NCBI RefSeq assembly: GCF_003075455.1
Contig: NZ_QDAE01000015.1
Span: 1 to 64,000, forward strand
Direction: 5' to 3'
Origin: Arthrobacter sp. Bz4
GTDB taxonomy: Bacteria > Actinomycetota > Actinomycetes > Actinomycetales > Micrococcaceae
Length of the DNA stretch: 64,000 bases
Positions 19,530 through 28,954 of this stretch are shown piece by piece. Below the pieces are notes generated by a model. It was not told the origin of the DNA and searched no databases. It worked only from the letters and a program-made list of their open reading frames with translations. The position numbers were made by a program, and so were the translations under genes. The first letter of the stretch is position 1. Each line of letters starts with the position of its first letter.

Positions 19530-20630
19530 ATGCCGATTCGCCTGATTCTCCTCTTTGTCCTGGCCCTTGCCGCTGCCGCCTCCGCAATGAGCTGGCTGGG
19601 GGTCCGCCGGTTGCATTCCCGGCAGCATCCAGCTCCGACGGCGCTGCCTCGCCTCCCGGCCCCGACGGGCCGCCAGCGGGTGGCCCTAATCATCCACCCC
19701 GGAAAACTCAACGCCGATCTTGCGCGCGGCCAGGTGGAAACGGCATGCGTTGACGCCGGGTGGGACCCGCCCCTGGTCTTTGAGACCACGGTCTCCGAGC
19801 CGGGTTTTGAGCAGGCGAGCCGGGCGCTGCGGGAGGGGGCCGACGTCGTCATCGCCGCTGGTGGTGATGGGACGGTTCGTGCCGTTGCCCGGGCACTGGC
19901 GCATCAGGATGCGGCGCTGGGGCTGCTGCCCTTGGGGACCGGGAACCTGCTGGCCCGCAATCTGGGGATTCCCGTGTCGGACCTGAAAGCCAGCGTGCGC
20001 GCTGCACTTCACGGCGACGGGCGGCGAATTGATATGGGCCGTATCGAGTTACACAACGAGCAGACCGGGTTCCGTGCCGAGCACGTCTTCCTGGTGATGG
20101 GTGGCGTTGGACTTGATGCAGTGGTCGTTGCGGCGACCAGCGACGTCCTGAAAAAACGGTTGGGTTGGCTGGCATACAGTGAGGCCGGGTTCCGCAGCCT
20201 CCCGGGGAGGCGCCAGCGGGTGAGCATTAGCCTCGACGGTCAGCCCGCTCAGAGCCGGAAGGTGCACAGCGTGCTTTTCGCCAATTGCGGGCGGCTGCCG
20301 GGCGGCATCGAACTGATCCCGAACTCGACCCTCGATGACGGTTATCTGGATGTTGTGGTGATGAGCCCGCGCAGCATAGTGGGGTGGATCTGGTTGGGGA
20401 CCAAGATTGTCTTCCGCCCCCATAGCGTCATCCCGGTGATTAACTATTATCAGGCACGACGGGTCACCGTGACGGTAGCGGATCCTACAGAGACCCAGCT
20501 TGACGGCGACCTCTCCGGAGCCGTCACCTCACTTGACGTCAGCATTGATCCTGGCGCGTTGCTTGTCAGGGTCCCATCGTTCCCTGACCTGCAACGCACC
20601 AGATCAATGGCGCGAAGGACTAGGAGTTAG
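19530..20630 (+). CDS. Diacylglycerol kinase family lipid kinase
   Basis: About 366 residues. An N-terminal hydrophobic helix (MPIRLILLFVLALAAAASAM) probably anchors the protein. The catalytic domain shows the family ATP-binding pattern VVIAAGGDGTVRAVARAL and PLGTGNLLARNLGIP, and the C-terminal lobe has the VVMSPRS and TQLDGDL segments. It likely phosphorylates a lipid such as diacylglycerol or a sphingoid-like alcohol. I use the ATG at 19530; one at 19473 adds 19 polar residues before the membrane helix. The stop overlaps the convergent acidic gene by 4 nt. Confidence 0.88.
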   Translation: MPIRLILLFVLALAAAASAMSWLGVRRLHSRQHPAPTALPRLPAPTGRQRVALIIHPGKLNADLARGQVETACVDAGWDPPLVFETTVSEPGFEQASRALREGADVVIAAGGDGTVRAVARALAHQDAALGLLPLGTGNLLARNLGIPVSDLKASVRAALHGDGRRIDMGRIELHNEQTGFRAEHVFLVMGGVGLDAVVVAATSDVLKKRLGWLAYSEAGFRSLPGRRQRVSISLDGQPAQSRKVHSVLFANCGRLPGGIELIPNSTLDDGYLDVVVMSPRSIVGWIWLGTKIVFRPHSVIPVINYYQARRVTVTVADPTETQLDGDLSGAVTSLDVSIDPGALLVRVPSFPDLQRTRSMARRTRS

Positions 20631-20992
20631 CGGGTGCCGCGGTCAGTGTCGGAATCCGTGTATTCTCCCTGAGGCCCGGTACCGTCCGCTGGATCTTCCT
20701 CGACGTCCGTGTACTCGCCCTCTTTCTCGGGGTCCTGGTCGCCGGTGTAGCCGCCTTCGGTCTCTTTTTCTTTCTGACCGCCGGTGTAGCCACCGCCGGG
20801 GATTGGCTCAAGGTTCTCGCTATTCGAGTCCGGGAACTCCCCTTTCGCCTGGCTGTTGATGAGCTGCTGCTCCTCGGAGAAGCGCAGATCATTGGCCTGG
20901 TCTCCGGCGTCCCCGCGGTAGTTTTCGTCAGAGGTGGCTCCGCCGCCCTCGTTTGGGTTGACGTCGCGTCCGTCGTTAGCTTGCTCGCTCAT
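20627..20992 (-). CDS. Acidic low-complexity protein with four G-x-Y-T repeats
   Basis: 121 residues, almost without hydrophobic residues and rich in Asp, Glu and Gly; it is predicted to be disordered. Four imperfect repeats are centred on Tyr-Thr at about residues 69, 82, 94 and 111 (GGYTGGQ, GGYTGDQDPE, GEYTDVEEDP, GEYTDSDTD). It begins MSEQ, like the 54-residue acidic protein at 35.3 kb. An AAAGG ribosome site precedes the ATG at 20992. I do not recognise a function; repeated Tyr-Thr in an acidic tail could be phosphorylated, but that is a guess. Confidence 0.72.
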   Translation of the reverse strand: MSEQANDGRDVNPNEGGGATSDENYRGDAGDQANDLRFSEEQQLINSQAKGEFPDSNSENLEPIPGGGYTGGQKEKETEGGYTGDQDPEKEGEYTDVEEDPADGTGPQGEYTDSDTDRGTR

Positions 20993-21076
20993 GGTGCGCC
21001 TTTCGTTGAACGGTTGCGCCGACCCCGGCGCCTTGAGTGAAGCCTACTGATGAACGGGTTCAACTGGGAAGGATCC

Positions 21077-22051
21077 CTAAGCTTTAAGCAGCCCGCGAAC
21101 AGCCTTCTCGGAAGCCGAGTAGCTGGCAATCTCGATCACTTCGCCGGCCATGAACCGATCAACCAGCCGCGGATCAACATAGGAACGTTTGGCGACCGCC
21201 GGCGTGTTGCCCAGCTTTTCGGCAACTGCGCGCATTGTCGCCGCCACAGCCTTCTGCCGGGCGGTCTTACTGGTGGCCAATAGGTCGCTGCGGGCAAGGT
21301 CCATTGCTGCAACCACTGTGGCCTGCCAGGTCCGGAAATCCTTGGCCGTGAAGCCCTCGCCAGTGACCTGGCGGAGGAACCCGTTCAGTTGCGACGCGTC
21401 GACGCGATGCCATTCGCCGTCGGGGGTGCGGTAGGCCAAAGCGGTGTCCGCCTGCTCCCGCTTCAACATGGGCCGCATCGCCGCCGCAAGGTCCGCATCC
21501 TCAACGGATGATTCCCACCGCTGACCGCTCTTTCCCGGGAACTCAAAGGTGATCATCGGACCCTTGATCCGGACATGCTCCACCTGCAGGGTGGTGACCC
21601 CAAAGGATCCGTTGGTCTCCGCATACTGCTCGGAGCCGATTCGGAGTGACCCTGAGTCGACGATTCGTAGTGCAGCGGCAAAGGCTCGCTCCCGAGGAAT
21701 ACCCTCACTGCGAAGGCGGGTGGTGATGACTCGTCGGGCGGCGGGCAGCTTTTCCCCGAATTCAAGTGCACGATCGAACTTTTCGCGATCCTTCTTCTCC
21801 CGCCAGGCCGTGTGGTAGACGTATTGGCGGCGGCCCGCGGCGTCGGTACCCAGCGCCTGAATATGCCCATTGGGGTAGGGAGCAATCCAGACATCCTGCC
21901 ATGCCGGCGGGATGGCCAAGTCCTTGATGCGTCGAAGATCAGCGGCGTCACGTAACGGGGTTCCGTCGGCTAGCCGGTAGCCGAACCCCTTACCGTGTCG
22001 ACGGCGAGTAATGCCCGGCTTTTCACAGTCGCTGCGGCGAAGTCTGGGCAT
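21077..22051 (-). CDS. DNA topoisomerase IB (bacterial, poxvirus-like)
   Basis: A 324-residue type IB enzyme that relaxes supercoils through a 3'-phosphotyrosyl intermediate. The N-terminal region has GKGFGYRLADGTPLRD and LAIPPAWQDVWIAPYPNGHIQALG. The catalytic part includes ALRIVDSGSLRIGSEQYAETN and KDFRTWQAT, and the nucleophile Tyr in VAKRSYVDPRLVDRF (about residue 292). Length fits bacterial TopIB. Such enzymes are an accessory rather than essential topoisomerase in bacteria. Confidence 0.93.
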   Translation of the reverse strand: MPRLRRSDCEKPGITRRRHGKGFGYRLADGTPLRDAADLRRIKDLAIPPAWQDVWIAPYPNGHIQALGTDAAGRRQYVYHTAWREKKDREKFDRALEFGEKLPAARRVITTRLRSEGIPRERAFAAALRIVDSGSLRIGSEQYAETNGSFGVTTLQVEHVRIKGPMITFEFPGKSGQRWESSVEDADLAAAMRPMLKREQADTALAYRTPDGEWHRVDASQLNGFLRQVTGEGFTAKDFRTWQATVVAAMDLARSDLLATSKTARQKAVAATMRAVAEKLGNTPAVAKRSYVDPRLVDRFMAGEVIEIASYSASEKAVRGLLKA

Positions 22052-22114
22052 TGGGCCACCTTTCCGGATTGAGAAGATCAGCCTACTGCGTATTCCTGAT
22101 TAGGGCACCGCAGG

Positions 22115-22849
22115 CTATCCCACGCCAAGGATGGCACGCAGGCTATCGGCGTTCCGCACCGCGTTGCCGCCGCCGTCGTTGTTGAAGTACACGTAAACGT
22201 CCTTTCCCGCTCCCTGCCATTCCCGGATCCGGCCCGCCCACCACTGCAGCTCGGCGTCGGTATAGGAACCGCCGTACAAATGCTCGGAGTCGGGTCCGTG
22301 CATCCTCAGATAGACAAACGGGGCAGTGGCCCGGAGGACGCACGGCAGGTGTGCCCCGCTCATCACGCAGTACGCCGCACCGTGGCGTTCCAGCAGTGAG
22401 TAGACGCCTTCGTCGTCCCAACTGTGGTGCCGGAACTCGACGGCGACCCGGATCCAGTCCGGCAGCAGTCCGAGGAAGTAATCGAGACGGGCGTCGTCAC
22501 GGTGCAGGCCCGGCGGGAGCTGGACGAGCAGGATGGCGCGTTTATCCCCGAGCTCATGCCAGCAGCGGGTGATGCGTTCGACCCACACCTCAGGTTGGTA
22601 CAACTTCTTGCCGTGAGTGAGCCCTCGTGGCGCTTTGACTGAGAGAAGAAATCCTTCGGGAAGCCTGCTGCGCCAACCAGCGAATGTGGTGTCGCGCGGC
22701 CAACGGTAGAAGCTCGCGTTGAGTTCCACCGTTCCGAACCGCTGCACGTAATAGCTCAGCCGTTTACTGGAGGCGGTGCCTGCGGGATAGATCACGTCAT
22801 TCCAGTGGACGTAGCTCCATCCGGAGGTGCCGATGTGAATGCCCATCAC
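22115..22849 (-). CDS. DUF72 family protein
   Basis: 244 residues matching DUF72 (YecE-like), a TIM-barrel family of unknown activity. Hallmarks are IGTSGWSYVHWNDVIYP at the start, ELNASFYRWP, RLPEGFLLSVKAPRGLTHGKKL, and the C-terminal DVYVYFNNDGGGNAVRNA. Start at 22849. It sits between topoisomerase IB and the GH13 enzyme on the same strand, with no tight coupling to either. Confidence 0.9.
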   Translation of the reverse strand: MMGIHIGTSGWSYVHWNDVIYPAGTASSKRLSYYVQRFGTVELNASFYRWPRDTTFAGWRSRLPEGFLLSVKAPRGLTHGKKLYQPEVWVERITRCWHELGDKRAILLVQLPPGLHRDDARLDYFLGLLPDWIRVAVEFRHHSWDDEGVYSLLERHGAAYCVMSGAHLPCVLRATAPFVYLRMHGPDSEHLYGGSYTDAELQWWAGRIREWQGAGKDVYVYFNNDGGGNAVRNADSLRAILGVG

Positions 22850-22919
22850 CAGAACAGGCTACCGGGCCGCTCCAGGGCTAGGCATTCAGGATCCCGGTAT
22901 GAGTACTTCGCTTGCCGTT

Positions 22920-24503
22920 TCAGCGCCGAAGCACCCACGCCGCACTATCCGGCTCCAACCAGCCCTCCTCAGCCTGGGGCGAGGAAGCGATGACCACCGT
23001 GCTGCCGGTAGGCAACCGTACTGGTGCATCCCCCATGGCCACAGCAACAAAGAACTCCGATCCGCGTTCACACATGAGCAGGTTTCCGTTCCCCACCCGC
23101 CAGACGCCAGCATCGTTGGAGTCGAGCACGCCCTTAAAAGCCAGCTGACGCCGCAGTTCAAGCGCGGAGGTGACTAGACGGAGCGTCGAATGCTCATCCG
23201 CCTGGTGCACCTCGACAGCCGATGCCCCCCACGACGACGGAAGCGGAAGCCACGGCGAGGATGGTGAATCGACGAGTGAGAAGCCATGGGATTTTTCGGG
23301 CGCCACCGTCCAGGGCAGCGGCACTCGCGCGCCGTCGCGGGAAACCCCACCGCGCTCCCACATGGGATCCACCCGTGCGCCCACTGGCACCTCGACCTCC
23401 GCCAGCCCAAGCTCCTGCCCCTGATAAATGTAGGCTCCCCCGGGTAGGCCAAGAATGGCCAGGAGACCTGCCCGCGCCCGCGCCACGCCGCGGCTGCCAC
23501 CTCCGAAGCGTGTTGCCGAACGAACAATGTCATGGTTCTCCAGAGCCCAAGTGGGCGATGCACCATGTTCCAGCCGGGCTGTTTCAAGCTCACGCCCAAC
23601 ACCAGCCCACTCATTTGCGTCCCAGCCCAGGCGGACGAACGCAAAGGCGAACGCCTGATGCATCTCGTCGCTGCGGGTATACCGCGCCGCCCGCTGCGGC
23701 TCGAGGTTGACCTCGCCCACAAGGAAACGCTCCGGGGTGTACGAATCGGTTAGCGTTCGCCAGCGCCGATACACTTCGTGGACCTCCTCCTGGTCCGACA
23801 CAAGTGGATTTGATCTGAGCCCGTCGATGACGGTGCCCGTGGTTGCCGCATCCGGCAGGCCCTCAGCCTTGAACAGTGCATGAGCTACGTCGATGCGCAG
23901 TCCATCCACTCCCCTGTCGAACCAAAAACGCAGCACCTCCGCGAAGTAGTCCCCGACCAACGGGTTGCGCCAGTTCCAGTCCGGTTGCGCCGGCGAGAAC
24001 AGGTGCAGATACCACTGGTGGTCGGAGTCCGAGCCCGGATTTACTCGGCTCCACGCGCTGCCACCGAAGACACTCTGCCAATTATTTGGGGGCGTGACGG
24101 GATCGGGGCCGTCGGCGAAATGGAACATCGCCCGCTCGGACGAGCCCGGCGACGAGCTGATCGCTTGTTGAAATAGCGGGTGCTCCGACGAGCAGTGGTT
24201 GGGAACGACGTCGAGCACTATCCTCAGGCCCAGCGAGTGGGCAAGATCGAGAAGTTGATCGAATTGTTGAAGGGTCCCAAAGAGGGGGTCGACATCGCAG
24301 TAATCGCTGACATCGTAGCCCTGATCCACCTGGGGTGAAGGCTGGAATGGAGTTAGCCAGATGCCGTCCACACCGAGAGACGCGATGTACGGAAGTCGAG
24401 CCAGCAGACCCGCCAGATCCCCTACTCCATCACCATCGCCGTCGGCGAAAGACCTCGGATATACCTGGTATATGACAGCTGTCTGCCACCACGGATCGTT
24501 CAT
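22920..24503 (-). CDS. GH13 alpha-glucosidase / oligo-1,6-glucosidase-like
   Basis: 527 residues. The TIM barrel begins WWQTAVIYQVYPRSFADGDGDG. Conserved GH13 regions are VLDVVPNHCS, GLRIDVAHAL with the nucleophile Asp, FLVGEVNL with the acid Glu, and ALENHDIVR with the transition-state Asp. The pattern resembles subfamily 30 alpha-glucosidases acting on short alpha-glucosides. There is no signal peptide, so it works on imported sugar. Its start overlaps the permease stop as ATGA, making it the last gene of the lacI-binding protein-permease operon. Confidence 0.92.
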   Translation of the reverse strand: MNDPWWQTAVIYQVYPRSFADGDGDGVGDLAGLLARLPYIASLGVDGIWLTPFQPSPQVDQGYDVSDYCDVDPLFGTLQQFDQLLDLAHSLGLRIVLDVVPNHCSSEHPLFQQAISSSPGSSERAMFHFADGPDPVTPPNNWQSVFGGSAWSRVNPGSDSDHQWYLHLFSPAQPDWNWRNPLVGDYFAEVLRFWFDRGVDGLRIDVAHALFKAEGLPDAATTGTVIDGLRSNPLVSDQEEVHEVYRRWRTLTDSYTPERFLVGEVNLEPQRAARYTRSDEMHQAFAFAFVRLGWDANEWAGVGRELETARLEHGASPTWALENHDIVRSATRFGGGSRGVARARAGLLAILGLPGGAYIYQGQELGLAEVEVPVGARVDPMWERGGVSRDGARVPLPWTVAPEKSHGFSLVDSPSSPWLPLPSSWGASAVEVHQADEHSTLRLVTSALELRRQLAFKGVLDSNDAGVWRVGNGNLLMCERGSEFFVAVAMGDAPVRLPTGSTVVIASSPQAEEGWLEPDSAAWVLRR

Positions 24504-25393
24504 TTGGTGGCCCCGGAGGTGAGACCCTCAACAATGCGGCGCTGGAAAATGAGCACCATGATCACCAGGGGAATGGTGACAATCACCCCCGCGGCCATCT
24601 GCTCCCCAAAGGGTGCCTGAAACTCGGTAGCACCAGTGAACTTGGAAATGGCGACCGTCGCAGTTTGGATCGCAGGGTCGTTGACCATCGAGAGAGCAAT
24701 GATGAACTCATTCCAGCTGTGGATGAAAGTAAGGATTGCGGTGGTGAAGACACCCGGCGCCGCAAGGGGAAGCAACACCTTCCGGAATGCCTGCCATTTG
24801 CTGCAGCCGTCGATCATGGCGGCTTCCTCAAGGTCAAACGGCAGTGATTTCATGAAGGTGGTCAGATTCCATACGGCTAGCGGGATCGCAAAGGAAAGGT
24901 TGGGCACAATCATCGCCTGGTAGGTGTTGATCCAGCCGATATCGGTGAAGAGCCGCAGCAAGGGAACAACAACTGAGATGCCGGGGAACATTGATGTTGC
25001 AATGATGACGCCCAGGATCACCGATTTGAACCGGAAGTTAAGCCGGGAGATAGCGTACGCCGCGAAGATTCCCAGAACCAGCGCGGCCGCAGTGGTGACG
25101 CCGGCAACAATCAGGCTGTTGAGCAGTGCCTGCCCGAACATGGTGGAACCGTCAAAAACCTTGAAGTAGTTTTCGGCGGAGAACGGCTGAGGAAGGAGGC
25201 TGTTGTCGAAAATGTCGGATGTACGTCGGAAGCTCGAAACCAGCATCCAATAGAACGGTGCCAGGCAGTAGACGAGGATTGCGGCCAGGCCTACGTACAC
25301 CGAATAGGATTTCCACCCTCGCCGCTTTCCCAGACGCTTGGGTGCTGCCTCGGCGGGTGTTTCAACGGCCGGAATTACGGGAATCTGTGTCAT
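24500..25393 (-). CDS. Carbohydrate ABC transporter permease, MalG type
   Basis: 297 residues with six predicted membrane helices, starting with YVGLAAILVYCLAPFYWML. The EAA loop that docks on the ATPase is visible as LEEAAMIDGCSKWQAFRKVLLPLAAPG. It pairs with the upstream MalF-type permease, whose stop overlaps this start by four bases. No ATPase gene is in the operon, so a shared MsiK-type ATPase encoded elsewhere is expected, as in many actinobacteria. Substrate is probably an alpha-glucoside, judged from the GH13 neighbour. Confidence 0.93.
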   Translation of the reverse strand: MTQIPVIPAVETPAEAAPKRLGKRRGWKSYSVYVGLAAILVYCLAPFYWMLVSSFRRTSDIFDNSLLPQPFSAENYFKVFDGSTMFGQALLNSLIVAGVTTAAALVLGIFAAYAISRLNFRFKSVILGVIIATSMFPGISVVVPLLRLFTDIGWINTYQAMIVPNLSFAIPLAVWNLTTFMKSLPFDLEEAAMIDGCSKWQAFRKVLLPLAAPGVFTTAILTFIHSWNEFIIALSMVNDPAIQTATVAISKFTGATEFQAPFGEQMAAGVIVTIPLVIMVLIFQRRIVEGLTSGATK

Positions 25394-26403
25394 CGGGCTG
25401 CCTTGACCTTTCGGGTGCTGGTGGCTCGGCTCAACGCCCGCACCTCTTTGGTCCCGGCGACATCCGCGCCGAGGATTTTGACGAAAGCGATTGCAACAAC
25501 CGCAACATAAAGGAACAGGATGATCGCGAATGCCGATGCCGAGCCGTACCGCAGTTGGTTTGATTCGTCCCAGGCGAGCATCGAGAGAGTTTCGACTGAT
25601 TCCTTGCCGGGACCGATCAGCACGAACGGGAGGTCAAACATTCGCAGAGCGTCGAGCAGGCGAAACAGGACCGCAACCAGGAGTGTGGGCTTGACGAGTG
25701 GAAGAGTGATGGAGCGAACCTGGCGCCAGAACCCGGCACCGTCAATTCTTGCCGCCTCGTAGACCTCCTCCGGAATGATCTGCATACCTGCCAGAACTAG
25801 CAGACCGATGAAGGGTGCGGTCTTCCAGACCTCCGCCACGATGATTGCCACCTTCGATGCGACGCCTTCGGCGGTCCACAGGATCTCGCTTCCGATCAGA
25901 TTGTTGGCGATGCCGTCCGACTGGAAAATCCATCGCCACAGGAGGCCCGAGACGGCCGTGGGGATAGCCCAGGGAATCAAAATGCTTGCCCGGAGGAAGC
26001 TCCGGCCACGGAAGGCCCGGTTCATCGCGAGAGCAAGGCAGAGGCCCAGAATGGTTTCGAGTGCGACGGTGGTGACGGTGAAGAAGGTGGTGTTACCGAA
26101 GGCATTGAGGAACCGGGCACCTGTCTCACCAACGAAAAGATCAGTGTAGTTTCCGAGCCCAACGAAGACTTCTCCTTCAGACACGAACCCGTCAGCGTCG
26201 AGGCCCGACTGCTGCCGGAACATGGACTGGTAGAGCGCCGAAATCAAGGGGTAGGCAATGACCAGGGCGAGCACGAGAAGGGTTGGAGAGAGCAGCATCG
26301 CCGCCATCCGACCTTCGCCTGCTGTGCGTTTACCGGGTTTATTCCGCCCGAGTGGGCGGGCACCCGACGTCGACCGCGCGGACGCGGAAGTTCTCGTACT
26401 CAT
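25390..26403 (-). CDS. Sugar ABC transporter permease, MalF type
   Basis: 337 residues. A Ser/Arg-rich cytoplasmic N terminus (about 35 residues) is followed by six membrane helices, the first in MLLSPTLLVLALVIAYPLI. The EAA loop is EAARIDGAGFWRQVRSITLP. It forms the channel with the MalG-type partner, to which it is coupled by a 4-nt overlap. A 78-nt gap with a very stable hairpin separates it from the binding-protein gene upstream. Confidence 0.93.
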   Translation of the reverse strand: MSTRTSASARSTSGARPLGRNKPGKRTAGEGRMAAMLLSPTLLVLALVIAYPLISALYQSMFRQQSGLDADGFVSEGEVFVGLGNYTDLFVGETGARFLNAFGNTTFFTVTTVALETILGLCLALAMNRAFRGRSFLRASILIPWAIPTAVSGLLWRWIFQSDGIANNLIGSEILWTAEGVASKVAIIVAEVWKTAPFIGLLVLAGMQIIPEEVYEAARIDGAGFWRQVRSITLPLVKPTLLVAVLFRLLDALRMFDLPFVLIGPGKESVETLSMLAWDESNQLRYGSASAFAIILFLYVAVVAIAFVKILGADVAGTKEVRALSRATSTRKVKAAR

Positions 26404-26442
26404 GTGGTCCTCACTTGATTTGCAACAGATTCTGATACGTGC

Positions 26443-26474
26443 CGTGTCCGCCCGGGGTGCCCCGGGCGGACACG
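26443..26474 (-). promoter_or_regulatory. Very stable intra-operon hairpin between binding-protein and permease genes
   Basis: Arms CGTGTCCGCCCGGGG and CCCCGGGCGGACACG are exact reverse complements over 15 bp with a TG centre. It lies 8 nt after the binding-protein stop and 40 nt before the permease start. In malE-malF style operons such hairpins stop 3' exonucleases and partial transcription, so that the binding protein is made in excess. The same role is likely here. Confidence 0.75.
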
Positions 26475-26481
26475 AGTGTCA

Positions 26482-27803
26482 CTATTCGGCGGACAATTCC
26501 TCGAGCTTCGCCTGCATATCGGCGAGTGCCGCTTCAGGGTCCTTGTCGCCTGTCAGCGCTGCGTATGCTTCTTCCTGGATAGCCGTTGTAGTGGCGCCAT
26601 ACTGGACTACCTTTGGACGGGGCTGTGCATTCTCCAGCGACTCCAGGAGGGTGGGGTAGAACGGCCGTTGCTCAACAACGGCCGGGTCCTCCAGAAGAGA
26701 CGCATACACCGGTGCACGCGAACTCTTGTCCAGCCGGGCGCGAGATTCTTCTTCACTGGTGAAGAACTTGATGAAATCCAGAGCCGTGGCCTTATTGGCG
26801 GTGAACGGCGAAATGGCCAGGTTTCGGCCACCAAGGGTGGAAACGCCGGGATTGTCTCCAATGCCTGGGACCGAGCTGATGCCGAACTTGTCCAGCACCT
26901 GGCTAGAACCGTCAGTAGCGGTCAACGACGCGTACACAAAGGGCCAGTTTCGCAAGAACACCACTTCGCCGTCCTGGAAGGCCCGACGTCCCTGTTCTTC
27001 GAGATAAGTGATGGCGTCACTCGGAACGAGGTTGTCGGCGAAGGCATCACTCAACTGGGTCAATCCAGCCAAGCTTCCGGAGAATCGACGGTCGGGTTGC
27101 CTTCCTCGTCGAACACCGCGCCGCCTGCCGAGGCTACAGCCTCGGTGAAGTTCACGGTGAGTGCCTCGTTCTTATCAAACTGGCCCGCGTAACAGGACAT
27201 GTCCTGTCCCTCGGGAAGCGCAAGGATGGCGTCGCACGCAGCCTCCATCTCGTCCCAGGTTGCTGGGGGCGAGTCGATCCCTGCCGCCTCCAGCAGGTCG
27301 GTCCGGTAGTAGAGCAGGGCGCCATCCGTGTAGTACGGAGCCCCGTAAAGCGTGTCGCGGTAAGACGCGGCATCGACCGTAGCGGGGATCATGCTATCGG
27401 TGGGTAGCGCATCCTCGGGGAGCGGCTCGATCCACCGGTTCGCCGCGAACTCGGAGGTCCAGACGACATCGAGGTTCAGCACGCTGAAGGTGTCCGACTC
27501 AATCTGCGCGTTCTGGATCAGCTGCTGACGCTGCTGATCGGCCGAGTCCGGGAGCTCGATCAGAGTCACCTGCTCATCGGGATGCTCGGAATTCCACTTG
27601 TCGAGACTGTCCTGTGCAGCCCCCGAAGCATCTCGCGAAGAGACGTAGTTGATGGGACCACGGCCCTCAAATTCTGCTTCGGATACGGCTGTTCCTTCGT
27701 CCTCGGATACTTCGCCACCCGCGCAGCCCGAAAGCGCGAGGGCTGAGATGGCAAATGCTGCCGTGCCGAAAAGGATGTGCCGGTGTTGGCGACGTTGCCT
27801 CAT
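26482..27803 (-). pseudogene. Frameshifted sugar-binding lipoprotein of the ABC operon
   Basis: Two frames together give one extracellular solute-binding protein of about 440 residues. The first part begins with a lipoprotein signal ending LALSGC (lipobox Cys near residue 27) and runs to VDSPEAWLD then stop. The second resumes at AGLTQLSDAFADNLVP and continues normally to the end. The break is at about 27,062-27,072, where one missing base (or two) would restore the frame. Without repair the fragment ends near residue 247, losing the C-terminal lobe, and import would fail. The rest of the operon looks intact, so an assembly error is possible. Confidence 0.85.
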
Positions 27804-27860
27804 GTACTGCTCCTTGTGTGTTTGGTGATGGTGATGGTGAGAAGGAATTGTGTGGTGACG

Positions 27861-28844
27861 TCAGGAACCGGGCCGCGGCGGGCCCGTCGATCCACGCTTG
27901 ACCAACCGGTGCTGCACTACCCGTGGACCGAGATCCCGGGACCGAAGAATTTTCCTTACGGCGATCTGTCCCATGTCCTCCAGGGGCTGCGCGATCGTGC
28001 TCAGGGCTGGGTGAACATGCTGTGAGGTCGAGGTGTTGTCGAAGCCAAGCACTGAAACGTCCTCGGGAACTCTTCGACCAAGCTTCTGGAGTTCATTGAC
28101 GACGGCGGCACCCATTTCGTCGCTCATGGCAAAAATGGCGGTCAGGCCCGGGTCCTGTTGAAGGAGTTGAGCGAGGCCGGAAGCGCCACTCTCGTAGAAG
28201 AATGTGCCTGCCGCCGTAACCGTCGCGCAGCCTGCCTCGTTCATCGCCCGTTCATAGCCGCGCTGCCGGGGTTTTGCGACGAAAATGGATAGTGGATCTC
28301 CGGCAAGTAAACCGATGCGCCGGTGACCGAGCTTCAACAGGTACCGGGTGGCATCATAGGCAGCGAGTTCATCGTTGATCGCGACGCTCGGTGAACCGGA
28401 GTTATCGCTAATGGCAACGGAGATGATCGGGATGGCGGGGCCCAGGAGTTGACGCATTTCCGGGGTGATGACGGCCGAGATCAGGATAACCCCAGCGGCG
28501 CGGTAGGTGCGTAGGGTTCTCAGGTAGCCGGCGATGAAGGTGGACTTCACGCCTGTCCGGCCGAGCATAACCGCGTAGCCGCGCTCACGAGCTGCATCCT
28601 CGACCCCCCGCATCACCTCGGAGGCGAGGGCATCGGACACCATTGGTGCCAGGAGGCCAATAACGGACGTCTGACGGGTCTTGAGCGTTCGCGCAAGGGA
28701 GTCCGGCTCGTAGTTGAGTTTTGCAATCGCCCCCTCCACGCGCTGGCGTGTGGCGTCCGTATAGCCAACCAGGCCGTTGATAACCCTGGACACAGTGGCA
28801 GGCGAAACGCCAGCTTGTTGTGCCACATCCCTGATCGTTGTCAC
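27861..28844 (-). CDS. LacI-family transcriptional regulator
   Basis: 327 residues. The N-terminal helix-turn-helix is TIRDVAQQAGVSPATVSRVI, followed by the hinge helix (NYEPDSLARTLKTRQT) and a periplasmic-binding-protein-like sugar domain. The start is a GTG at 28844 with GGGAGG upstream. It is the first gene of the alpha-glucoside operon, 57 nt before the binding protein, and nested palindromes lie just upstream of its start. It probably represses its own operon until an alpha-glucoside binds. Confidence 0.93.
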   Translation of the reverse strand: MTTIRDVAQQAGVSPATVSRVINGLVGYTDATRQRVEGAIAKLNYEPDSLARTLKTRQTSVIGLLAPMVSDALASEVMRGVEDAARERGYAVMLGRTGVKSTFIAGYLRTLRTYRAAGVILISAVITPEMRQLLGPAIPIISVAISDNSGSPSVAINDELAAYDATRYLLKLGHRRIGLLAGDPLSIFVAKPRQRGYERAMNEAGCATVTAAGTFFYESGASGLAQLLQQDPGLTAIFAMSDEMGAAVVNELQKLGRRVPEDVSVLGFDNTSTSQHVHPALSTIAQPLEDMGQIAVRKILRSRDLGPRVVQHRLVKRGSTGPPRPGS

Positions 28845-28864
28845 GGTTCCCTCCCCTCTGAGGA

Positions 28865-28911
28865 GTCACGAAACCCTGCGCGCAAACGGTTTACGTAAAC
28901 GGTTTCGTGAC
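28865..28911. promoter_or_regulatory. Nested LacI-type operators upstream of the regulator
   Basis: An outer perfect inverted repeat GTCACGAAACC / GGTTTCGTGAC (28865-28875 and 28901-28911) encloses a perfect 12-bp palindrome GTTTACGTAAAC (28889-28900). AAACGGTTT also occurs twice as a direct repeat 13 nt apart. The central CG-flanked palindrome is typical of LacI/GalR operators. Confidence 0.8.
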
Positions 28912-28954
28912 TTGCAGCACTAACGCTAAGCCGAGGGAAGTAGAAAGCCAGCAC

